Origin: Burkholderiaceae bacterium
GTDB lineage: Bacteria; Pseudomonadota; Gammaproteobacteria; Burkholderiales; Burkholderiaceae_E
Length of the DNA stretch: 64,000 nucleotides
Assembly (NCBI GenBank): GCA_024235875.1
Contig: JACKLP010000006.1
Coordinates: 62,001-126,000, forward strand
Direction: 5' to 3'
Below, piece by piece: positions 51,785 to 59,815 of this stretch. Both the position numbers and the translations under genes were made by a program. Numbering within the stretch: the stretch's first letter is position 1; every line of letters starts with the position of its first letter. The notes beneath the pieces are model-generated. The model had not been told where the DNA came from and ran no database searches. It saw nothing but the letters and a program-made list of their open reading frames with translations.

Positions 51785-53131
51785 ATGTTCGAGAAGATTC
51801 TGATCGCCAACCGGGGCGAAATCGCGCTGCGGATCCAGCGGGCCTGTCGCGAACTGGGCATCCGGACGGTCGTCGTGCATTCGCAGGCCGACACCGACGC
51901 CAAGTACGTGAAGCTCGCCGACGAGTCGGTGTGCATCGGGCCGCCGACCCCGAGCGAGAGCTATCTCAATGTGCCGGCCATCATCAGCGCCGCCGAGGTC
52001 ACCGACGCCGAGGCGATCCACCCCGGCTACGGCTTCCTGTCCGAGAACGCCGATTTTGCCGAGCGCGTGGAGCGCAGCGGATTCGTCTTCATCGGACCGC
52101 GCCCCGAATCGATCCGCGTAATGGGAGACAAGGTCTCCGCCAAGGACGCGATGCGTGAGGCCGGCGTGCCCGTGGTCCCCGGATCCGAAGGCGCGCTGCC
52201 CGCCGACCCCAAGGAGATCCTGCGCATCGCCAAGAGCGTGGGCTACCCCGTGATCGTCAAGGCGGCCGGCGGCGGTGGCGGTCGCGGCATGCGGGTCGTG
52301 CACACCGAGGCGGCGCTGATCAATGCCGTGACCATGACCCGCAGCGAGGCACAGGTCGCGTTCGGAAACCCGTCGGTCTACCTGGAACGCTACCTGGAGA
52401 ACCCGCGCCACATCGAGATCCAGGTGCTGGCCGACGAGCACGGCCAGGCGATTCATCTCGGCGAACGCGACTGCTCGATGCAGCGGCGGCACCAGAAGAT
52501 CATCGAGGAAGCGCCGGCACCCGGAATCGCGCGCAAGCTGATCGAAAAGATCGGCGCGCGCTGCGTGGATGCCTGCAAGAAGATCGGGTATCGCGGCGCC
52601 GGTACCTTCGAGTTCCTCTACGAGAACGGCGAGTTCTTCTTCATCGAGATGAACACGCGGGTCCAGGTGGAGCATCCGGTCACCGAATTGATCACCGGCG
52701 TCGACATCGTCCAGCAGCAGATCCGTATCGCGGCCGGCGAGAAGCTGCGCTTCAAGCAGCGAGACATCGTCGCTCGCGGTCACGCGATCGAATGCCGGGT
52801 CAATGCCGAGGATCCCTACCGGTTCACGCCGTCCCCCGGTCGCATCACCGCATGGCACCCGCCCGGCGGTCCCGGCATCCGGGTCGACAGCCACGCTTTC
52901 GCCGGCTACTTCGTGCCCCCGAACTACGATTCGATGATCGCGAAGGTGCTGGCCCACGGGGACACCCGCGACCAGGCCTTGCGACGCATGCGAATCGCGC
53001 TGTCCGAGATGGCCGTGGACGGAATTCTCACCAATATCAGCCTGCATCGCGAACTGCTGATCGACCCCAACTTCGTCGCCGGCGGCACGTCGATCCACTA
53101 TCTTGAACAGAAGCTCGCCCAGCGCAAGTGA
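51785..53131 (+). CDS. accC: Acetyl-CoA carboxylase biotin carboxylase subunit
   Basis: AccC carboxylates the biotin on AccB using ATP and bicarbonate. The 448-residue length is standard. Motifs in order are FEKILIANRGEIALRIQRAC, AIHPGYGFLSENADFAE, IRVMGDKVSAKDAM, the glycine-rich ATP loop VKAAGGGGGRGMRVV, HLGERDCSMQRRHQKIIEEA, and FFIEMNTRVQVEHPVTEL. The C-terminal AIECRVNAEDP is conserved. It forms one unit with accB and is followed by prmA. Confidence 0.98.
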   Translation: MFEKILIANRGEIALRIQRACRELGIRTVVVHSQADTDAKYVKLADESVCIGPPTPSESYLNVPAIISAAEVTDAEAIHPGYGFLSENADFAERVERSGFVFIGPRPESIRVMGDKVSAKDAMREAGVPVVPGSEGALPADPKEILRIAKSVGYPVIVKAAGGGGGRGMRVVHTEAALINAVTMTRSEAQVAFGNPSVYLERYLENPRHIEIQVLADEHGQAIHLGERDCSMQRRHQKIIEEAPAPGIARKLIEKIGARCVDACKKIGYRGAGTFEFLYENGEFFFIEMNTRVQVEHPVTELITGVDIVQQQIRIAAGEKLRFKQRDIVARGHAIECRVNAEDPYRFTPSPGRITAWHPPGGPGIRVDSHAFAGYFVPPNYDSMIAKVLAHGDTRDQALRRMRIALSEMAVDGILTNISLHRELLIDPNFVAGGTSIHYLEQKLAQRK

Positions 53132-53176
53132 CAGACCGGCCAGCCGTGGCCGCCATTCGAGGAGTCGGACGCCGTC

Positions 53177-54133
53177 ATGTGGATCGAGGCCGTCTTCACC
53201 ATCGTTAGAGACGAGGTCGAGGCCTGGGCCGACGCACTGATCGAAGCCGGTGCCATCAGCGTACAGATCGACGACGCCGATGCACTGACGCCGGCCGAGC
53301 AGGCGCTGTTCGGCGAGCCCGGCCAGACGCCCGAGGCGATCGGCTGGAACCGCTCGCGCGTGGCGGCGATGCTCGAGGCCGGCGACGCGGCCAATGAAGC
53401 GCCCGACGAGCCATCCCCGGAAGCCGTTGCCGCCGCTCGCGGGCTGGTCGAGCGCGCGGCAGCCGCGCTCGATACCCCGCCGCCACGCGACATGAACGTG
53501 TGCACGGTGGCCGAACGCGACTGGGTCGCCGAGACGCAGGCGCAGTTCGAACCGATCGAGATCGGCGACCGACTGTTGATCGCCCCATCCTGGCACGCGA
53601 GCGGGCGCGCGCCCGACAAGCCGGATTCGAGCGGACGCTACGAGATCGTTCTCGATCCCGGCCTGGCCTTCGGCACCGGAAGCCATCCGACCACCCGCAT
53701 GTGCCTGCATTGGATCGAATCGGTGATGCCGGCCGGGCGCCGCGTCATCGACTATGGCTGCGGCTCCGGGCTGCTGGCGATCGCCGCCGCGCGCCTGGGT
53801 GCTGCCGAGGTGGTCGCGCTCGACATCGACCCCCAGGCCTTGCGCGCCTGTCGCGAGAACGCCCGCGTCAACGCCGTGGCGCTCGATATCCGCTCCAGCG
53901 CCGAAGCCGCCCCTGGCGCGGCCGACGTGGTGATCGCGAACATCCTCGCGAGTCCGCTGATCGTGCTCGCGCCCTTGCTCGAGGACCTGCTGCGCCCGGG
54001 CGGTTCGCTGGTCCTCGCGGGCCTGCTCGATCGCCAGGTCGACGAAGTGGCGGGCGCCTATCGCGCGACCGAATTGTCGGTCTATCGCAGCGAGGAAGGC
54101 TGGGCTTGCCTGAGTGGCGTCAAGCGGGCATGA
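53177..54133 (+). CDS. prmA: Ribosomal protein L11 methyltransferase
   Basis: PrmA trimethylates several amino groups of ribosomal protein L11. The 318-residue protein has an N-terminal substrate-recognition domain (AGAISVQIDDADA, with DWVAETQAQFEPIEIGDRL). The methyltransferase domain follows with GLAFGTGSHPTTRMCLHWIE, the SAM loop VIDYGCGSGLLAIAAARLGA and VIANILASPLIVLAPLLE. The ATG at 53177 is at the family start. It lies 45 bases after accC and shares the order accC-prmA-DUF3426 with other Burkholderiales. Confidence 0.95.
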   Translation: MWIEAVFTIVRDEVEAWADALIEAGAISVQIDDADALTPAEQALFGEPGQTPEAIGWNRSRVAAMLEAGDAANEAPDEPSPEAVAAARGLVERAAAALDTPPPRDMNVCTVAERDWVAETQAQFEPIEIGDRLLIAPSWHASGRAPDKPDSSGRYEIVLDPGLAFGTGSHPTTRMCLHWIESVMPAGRRVIDYGCGSGLLAIAAARLGAAEVVALDIDPQALRACRENARVNAVALDIRSSAEAAPGAADVVIANILASPLIVLAPLLEDLLRPGGSLVLAGLLDRQVDEVAGAYRATELSVYRSEEGWACLSGVKRA

Positions 54134-54161
54134 TCGTGACGCTTTCGCCCCCCGGATCCTG

Positions 54162-55391
54162 ATGGCACTCGCAACGACTTGCCCCCAGTGCAAGACCAGC
54201 TTCAAGGTCGTGCCCGATCAGCTCAAGCTGCGTCGCGGCCTCGTTCGCTGCGGCGTGTGCCAGCATGTGTTCTCCGGGATCGACTACCTGCGCTACGTCG
54301 GCGAGCATCGGCCAAGCGAGCCGCCGAGCACCGACGAGAACGGGCACGTCGACCTGAAGACCGCTTTCTTCCTCCCCGAGACCGTGCTCGACGAGCACCC
54401 GTTGCCGTCGTCGCTTCAGGCGCCGAAAGGCCCGGAGGTCGCGACGGCGGCGCAGGCTCCGATCGACGAGCACGTCCCCTACGAGGCTCCCGAGGGTCTG
54501 CGGCCACGCCAGACCGATGACCAGGGCGCGGACCCCGACGCGATCGGCTCGCCCGCGGGCATGTTCACCGCGCCGGGTGGGCACGAGCGCATCGAGCGGC
54601 TCGAGGCCGATGACACCCCCGACGTCGTTTCGGGCGTCGATGACATCGAGCTCGCCAACGCGGAGTTCGCCGACCTGGGCCAGGCGACCGCCACCGATCC
54701 CCTGGCGCCGAACGCCCCGCTGCCCCAATCGCATGACGCCGCAGACGACGCCAAGGTCATCGAGCGTGAACTCGCAGAGGCGGATCGCGTCCTCGCCGAG
54801 GACGTCAGGACCCGCGCAGACGACGCGCATGACATGGCCCCGTCGCTCGCCGCCACCACCAACGACGATGCCGTCGACTTCTTCTCCGCCGGTAGCGGCA
54901 AAGCCACGAGCTTCGATGCGTTCACACCGCTGTCGATCGTCGCGGGGCTTGCGTTGCTGCTCCTGCTGCTCGTCCAGCTCGCGATCGGTGCGCGTGACGT
55001 GCTGGCTGCGCGCTACCCGGCGCTGCAACCGGTTCTCGCGGCCGTTTCCGCGCCGCTGGGCAAGTCGATCGAGCTGCCACGCCGTGCCGGCTCGATCACC
55101 ATCGATTCGTTCGAGCTGACGGCGACGCCGCGCCCAGGCGTCTACTCGCTCAACGCCATGCTTCGCAACCACGCCAGCCATCCCGTGCGCTGGCCGGCGA
55201 TCGAGCTCACGCTGACCGACAGCGTCGGTTCGGTGCTCGTGCGGCGTGTGCTGTCGGCCGAGGAATACCTGGGTGGCACCGATGCGATCGCGGCCGGTAT
55301 CGGTGCGAGCGCGGAGCGCCCCTTGCGCGTCGCGCTGCGTGCTAGCGGACTATCGCCAAGCGGCTACTCGGCGGTCTTGTTCTACCCTTGA
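54162..55391 (+). CDS. Zinc-ribbon and DUF3426 domain membrane protein
   Basis: A 409-residue protein. An N-terminal zinc ribbon (C7-x-x-C10 and C30-x-x-C33 in TTCPQCKTSFKVVP and VRCGVCQHVFSG) of the MJ0042 type is followed by a long acidic, low-complexity linker (about 50-250). A membrane helix (SIVAGLALLLLLLVQLAIGA) then leads to a C-terminal DUF3426 domain that would be periplasmic. The function is unknown; the layout suggests a cytosolic sensor linked to a periplasmic domain. The ATG at 54162 starts at the zinc ribbon. It follows prmA by 28 bases. Confidence 0.85.
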   Translation: MALATTCPQCKTSFKVVPDQLKLRRGLVRCGVCQHVFSGIDYLRYVGEHRPSEPPSTDENGHVDLKTAFFLPETVLDEHPLPSSLQAPKGPEVATAAQAPIDEHVPYEAPEGLRPRQTDDQGADPDAIGSPAGMFTAPGGHERIERLEADDTPDVVSGVDDIELANAEFADLGQATATDPLAPNAPLPQSHDAADDAKVIERELAEADRVLAEDVRTRADDAHDMAPSLAATTNDDAVDFFSAGSGKATSFDAFTPLSIVAGLALLLLLLVQLAIGARDVLAARYPALQPVLAAVSAPLGKSIELPRRAGSITIDSFELTATPRPGVYSLNAMLRNHASHPVRWPAIELTLTDSVGSVLVRRVLSAEEYLGGTDAIAAGIGASAERPLRVALRASGLSPSGYSAVLFYP

Positions 55392-55479
55392 CGCCCCGCC
55401 TGCCTGGGCGCCCGTCGGTCCGTATCGCGCGACCGCGGCGCATCAGGCGCCCATGTTGGATTTTCTGGAGGATTCCGCC

Positions 55480-56427
55480 TTGACCCGCACTCGCCGCGTC
55501 CTGATCAGTGGCTCGATCGCATACGACACGATCATGGTCTTCGATGGCCACTTCAAGGATCACATCCTTCCGGAACGCACGCACATGATCAACGTGGCGT
55601 TCCTGACCCCCCGCCTCAAGCGCGAGTTCGGCGGCTGCGCCTCGAACATCGCCTACAACCTGCGCGCGCTCGGCGGCGAGGCCGCGATCCTCGCGACGGT
55701 CGGACACGACGGGCGGGCCTACGTCGAGCGACTTGCAGGCCTGGGCATCGACATGGGTGCGACGCAGCTTCTAGACGAGCATTTCACCGCCCAGGCTTTC
55801 ATCACGACCGACTTGAGCGACAACCAGATCACCGCATTCCATCCGGGCGCGATGTCCTTCGCGCACAGATCTCGCGTCGGCGACGCCTTGCCCGGCTGCT
55901 ACGGCATCGTGGGGCCCAATGGCAAGGACGCGATGCTCGAGCATGCCCAGGGCTTCGCCGATGCCGGCGTACCGTTCATCTTCGATCCCGGCCAGGGCCT
56001 GCCCATGTTCGACGGCGCAGAGCTCGAACGCCTGATCGAGATGGCGACCGCGGTCACGGTCAATGACTACGAGGCCGCCATGCTGACCGAGAAGACCGGG
56101 CTCGATGAAGTCGCGCTCGCGAAGCGGGTCGCGGCAATGATCGTCACGCGCGGCGGCGACGGGTCGGTTCTCTACGAGGGCGAGGCCCGCACTGAAATTC
56201 CGCCCGTATCGATTGCCGATGCCGTCGATCCCACCGGGTGTGGCGACGCCTTCCGAGGCGGCCTGCTCTACGGCCTCGCCGAGGGCTGGTCGTGGCTGCG
56301 CAGCGCCCGCCTGGGCAGCGTACTGGGCGCGATCAAGATCGAGCACCAGGGACCGCAGAATCACCAGCTCGAGCGCGCGCAAGTGGCGCATCGCTACGAG
56401 CAGACCTACGGCGAATCACTGTGGTGA
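55480..56427 (+). CDS. PfkB-family kinase, adenosine-kinase-like
   Basis: A 315-residue ribokinase-type kinase. The visible blocks are LISGSIAYDTIMVFDGHFKD near the start, the signature EFGGCASNIAYNLRALGG, ITAFHPGAMSF, and AVDPTGCGDAFRGGLLYGL with the catalytic aspartate in G-C-G-D. The sequence matches a betaproteobacterial group annotated as adenosine kinase or carbohydrate kinase; the substrate is not proven. I place the start at TTG 55480, because GGAGG lies eight bases upstream. An ATG at 55453 would add nine residues. It stands last in the aroQ-accBC-prmA run. Confidence 0.85.
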   Translation: MTRTRRVLISGSIAYDTIMVFDGHFKDHILPERTHMINVAFLTPRLKREFGGCASNIAYNLRALGGEAAILATVGHDGRAYVERLAGLGIDMGATQLLDEHFTAQAFITTDLSDNQITAFHPGAMSFAHRSRVGDALPGCYGIVGPNGKDAMLEHAQGFADAGVPFIFDPGQGLPMFDGAELERLIEMATAVTVNDYEAAMLTEKTGLDEVALAKRVAAMIVTRGGDGSVLYEGEARTEIPPVSIADAVDPTGCGDAFRGGLLYGLAEGWSWLRSARLGSVLGAIKIEHQGPQNHQLERAQVAHRYEQTYGESLW

Positions 56428-56487
56428 AGCCCCGGCGAGGCAGCGAGGCCTTCGACCGACACCTGCGGCCGCGCACCGCCCGAGCAT

Positions 56488-56802
56488 TCAGGCCTGCCCA
56501 CCGCCCTCGAGACAAAGACCGAGCAGGGCCTCCAGGGGCACGTCCGCACTGACGGCGAACACCTTGCGACGCGAAGACGCACCGCGCAGTAGTCGCACGT
56601 CTCTTCGGGCAACGCCCAGTGCGTCGGCCAGCCAGGCCTGGATCGAATCATTGGCCCGTCCATCGACGGGCGGTGCCTGCACGCGCAGCTTCAGGTGACC
56701 GTCATGGATGCCGGCCACGCCAGTGCGCGAAGCCTTTGGCTGCGCCAGTACGGACACCGTCCAATGATCATCGTCGCGCCCGAGCCAGACTGGCAGCGAC
56801 AT
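56488..56802 (-). CDS. yggU: DUF167/YggU family protein
   Basis: A 104-residue small protein of the YggU/DUF167 family. The conserved core is VLAQPKASRTGVAGIHDGHL, then LKLRVQAPPVDGRANDSIQAWLADALGV (in two parts), and the end of the domain is VRLLRGASSRRKVF. The function is unknown. The ATG at 56802 overlaps the yggT stop by one base (TGATG). yggT-yggU is a common pair in proteobacteria. Confidence 0.88.
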   Translation of the reverse strand: MSLPVWLGRDDDHWTVSVLAQPKASRTGVAGIHDGHLKLRVQAPPVDGRANDSIQAWLADALGVARRDVRLLRGASSRRKVFAVSADVPLEALLGLCLEGGGQA

Positions 56803-57359
56803 CAACTCGCGAGAGCGATCAGCGACGGCACGGTCTGCTGCACCAGGCTCAACAAGACCTGCACGGCGATGATCACCACCAGTGGCGAGAGATCGATCCC
56901 GCCGACCAGAGGAATCAATCGTCGCACTGGCGCCATGAAGGGATGCGTGAGCATCTGCAAGGTGGGCGCGATTGGCGCATGGGGATTGACCCAGGACAGG
57001 ATCGCCTGCAGCAGCACCATGCCCATGACCAGATAGAGCGCCCACTCGAGAAGCGACACCACGGCGAAGATCGCCACGGCCCCGATGGGCAGCGTCCGGC
57101 CGCCGCCGAACATCAGCATCATGATCACGCCGAGGCCGAACGCGAACACGAAGGCCGCGAGCAGGCTGGCCCAGTCGATGCCGCGTCGCGCGGGGACCAG
57201 GCGACGCAAGGGCCGAACGATCCAATCGGAGACGGCGATCACGAACTGACCGATCGGATCGCGCCCGACGATCCCGAGCCAGTTCATGTAGGCACGGAGC
57301 AAACAGGCGGTAGCCAACAGACCACCGACCGTCTTGACGAGAAACCAGAGCGTCTGCAT
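56802..57359 (-). CDS. yggT: YggT family membrane protein
   Basis: A 185-residue integral membrane protein with two YggT repeats, each having the pattern of a hydrophobic helix, R-P-L-R-R-L-V-P or P-V-R-R-L-I-P, then G-G/R-x-I-D-x-S/A-x-L. The first is DWIVRPLRRLVPARRGIDWA, the second PFMAPVRRLIPLVGGIDLSP. Such proteins are linked to osmotic and cell-division homeostasis but are not well understood. The start ATG at 57359 has GAGGC upstream. It is followed by yggU. Confidence 0.9.
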   Translation of the reverse strand: MQTLWFLVKTVGGLLATACLLRAYMNWLGIVGRDPIGQFVIAVSDWIVRPLRRLVPARRGIDWASLLAAFVFAFGLGVIMMLMFGGGRTLPIGAVAIFAVVSLLEWALYLVMGMVLLQAILSWVNPHAPIAPTLQMLTHPFMAPVRRLIPLVGGIDLSPLVVIIAVQVLLSLVQQTVPSLIALAS

Positions 57360-57399
57360 CGGGAAATTGCCTCTGACGATCGCGGGAAAATTCTCGCAT

Positions 57400-57431
57400 A
57401 AAAAAATCCCGGATTCGCCAGGAATCCGGGA
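57400..57431 (-). terminator. Intrinsic terminator of the histone H1-like gene
   Basis: For minus-strand transcription, TCCCGGATTC and GAATCCGGGA form a perfect 10-bp stem (57431-57407) with a 5-base loop, followed at once by seven Ts (57406-57400). It lies 55 bases after the gene's stop. This is the clearest canonical terminator in the window. Confidence 0.92.
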
Positions 57432-57485
57432 CCAACTGCGAGAGGAACCACTCCGTTGGGCGTGGTTCCCGGGGTCAATCGAATA

Positions 57486-58049
57486 TCAGGGCTTGGCGCC
57501 GGTCGGGAACGGCCAGGCTGCCGCCGGATTCAGGGAGCGGGCCCCCGCACGCTTCTTGGCGGGCTTCTTGGCCGGCTTCTTGGCAGCCTTCTTGGCGGCC
57601 GGGCGCTTCGCGGCAGGCTTCTTGGCCGCTGCCTTCTTTGCGGCAGGCCGCTTGGCGGCGGCTTTCTTGGCGGCTGGCTTCTTGGCGGCTGCCTTCTTGG
57701 CCGCAGGCTTCTTGGCCGCAGGCTTCTTGGCGGCAGGCCGCTTGGCCGCAGCTTTCTTCGCGGGTTTCTTGGCTGCTGCCTTCTTCGCAGGCTTCTTGGC
57801 AGCGGCTTTCTTCGCAGCAGGCTTCTTGGCCGCCGCCTTCTTCGCAGGCTTCTTCGCAGCCGCCTTCTTGGCAGGCTTCTTCGCAGCCGCCTTCTTCGCA
57901 GCCGGCCGCTTGGCGGCAGCCTTCTTGGCTGCCGGTCGCTTGGCGGCGACCTTCTTCGCAGCCGGTTTCTTCGCGGCGGCCTTCTTCTTCGCGGCGGGCT
58001 TCTTCGCAGCCGCGCTCTTCTTCTTGGCGGCTTTCTTAGCGGTTGCCAT
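57486..58049 (-). CDS. Histone H1-like DNA-binding protein (Lys/Ala/Pro repeats)
   Basis: A 187-residue, extremely basic protein made almost wholly of KKPAAKKAAAKK-type repeats, like the C-terminal tail of eukaryotic H1, Bordetella BpH1, and AlgP/HctB-like proteins. Such proteins bind and condense DNA. Residues 172-187 are different: a short conserved tail, LNPAAAWPFPTGAKP, typical of the betaproteobacterial group and of unknown role. AAGGAG lies just before the ATG. A strong terminator follows. Repeat number varies between strains in relatives, so size may vary. Confidence 0.93.
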   Translation of the reverse strand: MATAKKAAKKKSAAAKKPAAKKKAAAKKPAAKKVAAKRPAAKKAAAKRPAAKKAAAKKPAKKAAAKKPAKKAAAKKPAAKKAAAKKPAKKAAAKKPAKKAAAKRPAAKKPAAKKPAAKKAAAKKPAAKKAAAKRPAAKKAAAKKPAAKRPAAKKAAKKPAKKPAKKRAGARSLNPAAAWPFPTGAKP

Positions 58050-58353
58050 GAACAGAACTCCTTAAGATGGAAAACGATCGGGGGAACCCGAAAGCCCGGC
58101 GACTTCGGCCGGATTGCCTCGGGCTATTCATCGGCGCAAGAACGCGACTGGCCACGTGGCCCGTCCTTACGCTAATGAATTCTTTGTGGCAGGGGCGCAC
58201 GTCTGCGCGCGCATCGCTCGCCTGCTTCGATCGCAGCACCACGGCAGGGGCCACGAAGCGAGACGCCGCACGGCGTCGCACGCATTTCGTGATCAGTCCA
58301 GCCCTTGTCTCGTGTCTCGATCTCAATTCGGGTCCTGCATCATGGCGCCGAGC
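58050..58353 (-). promoter_or_regulatory. Intergenic region between nrdB and the H1-like gene
   Basis: No gene is seen in these 304 bases. Downstream of nrdB, GACGCCG-CA-CGGCGTC (58262-58277) is a 7-bp hairpin without a T-run. GGCCACGTGGCC (58150-58161) is a perfect 12-bp palindrome about 100 bases before the H1-like start. A fairly AT-rich patch at about 58170-58192 may hold the promoter, but I cannot place -10 and -35 elements with confidence. Confidence 0.4.
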
Positions 58354-59523
58354 TCAATCCCAACTCAGCGCGCCTCCGGTCTGGTACTCGATGACCCGCG
58401 TCTCGAAGAAGTTGCGCTCCTTCTTGAGATCGATCATCTCGCTCATCCACGGGAACGGATTCTCCTCTGCGGGGAACAACGCGTCGAGCCCGATCTGCTG
58501 CGCGCGACGATTCGCAATGAAGCGCAGATAGCGCTTGAACATCGAGGAATTCAGACCCAGCACGCCTCGCGGCATCGTGTCCTCTGCGTACGCGAACTCC
58601 AGATCCACCGCACGACGGAACAGACCCTTGATTTCGTCGCGGAACTCCGGCGTCCACAGATGCGGGTTCTCGAGCTTGATCTGGTTGATCAGGTCGATCC
58701 CGAAATTGCAGTGCATCGACTCGTCGCGAAGAATGTACTGGTATTGCTCGGCCGCACCCGTCATCTTGTTCTGCCGGCCAAGCGCGAGGATCTGCACGAA
58801 GCCGACATAGAAGAACAGGCCTTCCATCAGGCAGGCGAACACGATCAGCGAGCGCAGCAAGGCCTGGTCGTTTGCCGGCGTGCCCGTGCGGAAGTCTGGA
58901 TCGGTCAGCGTATCGATGAACGGGATCAGGAACTCGTCCTTGTCGCGGATCGACTTGACCTCGTGATACGCATTGAAGATTTCGCCTTCGTCCAGGCCCA
59001 GCGACTCGACGATGTATTGGTACGCGTGCGTATGGATCGCTTCCTCGAAAGCCTGGCGCAGCAGGAACTGCCGGCATTCGGGCGCCGTGATGTGGCGATA
59101 GGTGCCAAGGACGATGTTGTTCGCAGCAAGAGAGTCGGCCGTGACGAAGAAGCCCAGGTTGCGCTTGACCAGACGGCGCTCGTCCTCGGTCAGGCCATTG
59201 CCCGATTTCCAGAGCGCGATGTCGCGGCTCATGTTCACTTCCTGCGGCATCCAGTGATTCGCGCAGGTGGCCAGGTACTTCTCCCAAGCCCACTTGTACT
59301 TGAAGGGAACCAACTGGTTGACGTCGGAGGCGCCGTTGATGATGCGCTTGTCCTCGACGCGAACGCGCCGCTCGCTCGCGGCGACCTGCGAGCCGGCATG
59401 GCGTCGCTCGGCAGCAGGCATTACCGGCTCCGGATCGATCTGTGCCAGACGGGGAGACTCGTTCCGATGCGGGGGCATCGATGTAACGGCTTGGCTTGAA
59501 ATCGGTTCGTCCCAGGACAGCAT
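58354..59523 (-). CDS. nrdB: Ribonucleotide reductase class I, beta subunit
   Basis: NrdB houses the di-iron tyrosyl radical that starts ribonucleotide reduction in NrdA. The 389-residue protein has the metal ligands and radical site in FEEAIHTHAYQYIVESLG: E160/E161, H164 and the expected radical tyrosine Y168. A tyrosine here argues against the class Ic type, which has phenylalanine. ESMHCNFGIDLINQI and the C-terminal GGALSWD, the NrdA-docking tail, are also present. An N-terminal extension of about 50 residues is unconserved. The ATG at 59523 has no strong ribosome site. A 292-base gap separates it from nrdA. Confidence 0.96.
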   Translation of the reverse strand: MLSWDEPISSQAVTSMPPHRNESPRLAQIDPEPVMPAAERRHAGSQVAASERRVRVEDKRIINGASDVNQLVPFKYKWAWEKYLATCANHWMPQEVNMSRDIALWKSGNGLTEDERRLVKRNLGFFVTADSLAANNIVLGTYRHITAPECRQFLLRQAFEEAIHTHAYQYIVESLGLDEGEIFNAYHEVKSIRDKDEFLIPFIDTLTDPDFRTGTPANDQALLRSLIVFACLMEGLFFYVGFVQILALGRQNKMTGAAEQYQYILRDESMHCNFGIDLINQIKLENPHLWTPEFRDEIKGLFRRAVDLEFAYAEDTMPRGVLGLNSSMFKRYLRFIANRRAQQIGLDALFPAEENPFPWMSEMIDLKKERNFFETRVIEYQTGGALSWD

Positions 59524-59540
59524 ATTCAATCTCGCTTTAG

Positions 59541-59560
59541 AACTCGTTATTAACTCGTTG
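59541..59560 (-). repeat. Direct repeats just upstream of nrdB
   Basis: On the minus strand AACGAGTT occurs twice with an 11-base period, followed by a third partial copy, AAGCGAG. They lie 18-37 bases before the nrdB start. One helical turn between copies suggests a protein-binding array, but the copies are short. Confidence 0.35.
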
Positions 59561-59570
59561 TATGAATGCG

Positions 59571-59599
59571 AGATTCGACTGTTATGCACAGCCGAATCT
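59571..59599. promoter_or_regulatory. Near-palindrome containing a DnaA-box-like nonamer upstream of nrdB
   Basis: The arms 59571-59582 and 59588-59599 pair over 12 bp with one G-T mismatch around a 5-base centre. TTATGCACA (59582-59590, plus strand), which fits the relaxed DnaA box TTWTNCACA, spans the centre. The site is 59 bases before the nrdB start. In E. coli, DnaA is known to regulate nrdAB. Confidence 0.45.
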
Positions 59600-59773
59600 T
59601 ACGGACCTTGTTTGCGAGTGGCAACGATCAAGCGCCAATCTGCTTGACATATTTCGATGGTGGTTGCGCTTCTCGCAACAGAACACCCCGGCATGCATCG
59701 AATGTCTGTCGATGTACTCGGCCGGCGCGCGGCGAACGTGCGTACTCGATTCGAACGAGAAGCGACGACCACC

Positions 59774-59810
59774 TCGAACGGATCGCATGACGAACATGCG
59801 ATCCGTTCGA
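59774..59810 (-). terminator. Perfect 16-bp hairpin just after nrdA
   Basis: The arms 59774-59789 and 59795-59810 are exact complements with a 5-base loop. The stem begins five bases after the nrdA stop. No T-run follows, so it may stabilise or partially terminate the nrdA message rather than end it fully. It separates nrdA from nrdB. Confidence 0.6.
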
Positions 59811-59815
59811 ACGAC

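Noticed and set aside
57334..58065. Plus-strand frame rich in Phe/Leu/Ala repeats
   Set aside because: It is antisense to the H1-like gene, which has a ribosome site, a conserved tail and a canonical terminator.
58150..58161. GGCCACGTGGCC palindrome as an operator
   Set aside because: A perfect 12-bp palindrome, but such GC-rich words arise often by chance here and it is not clearly placed relative to a promoter.
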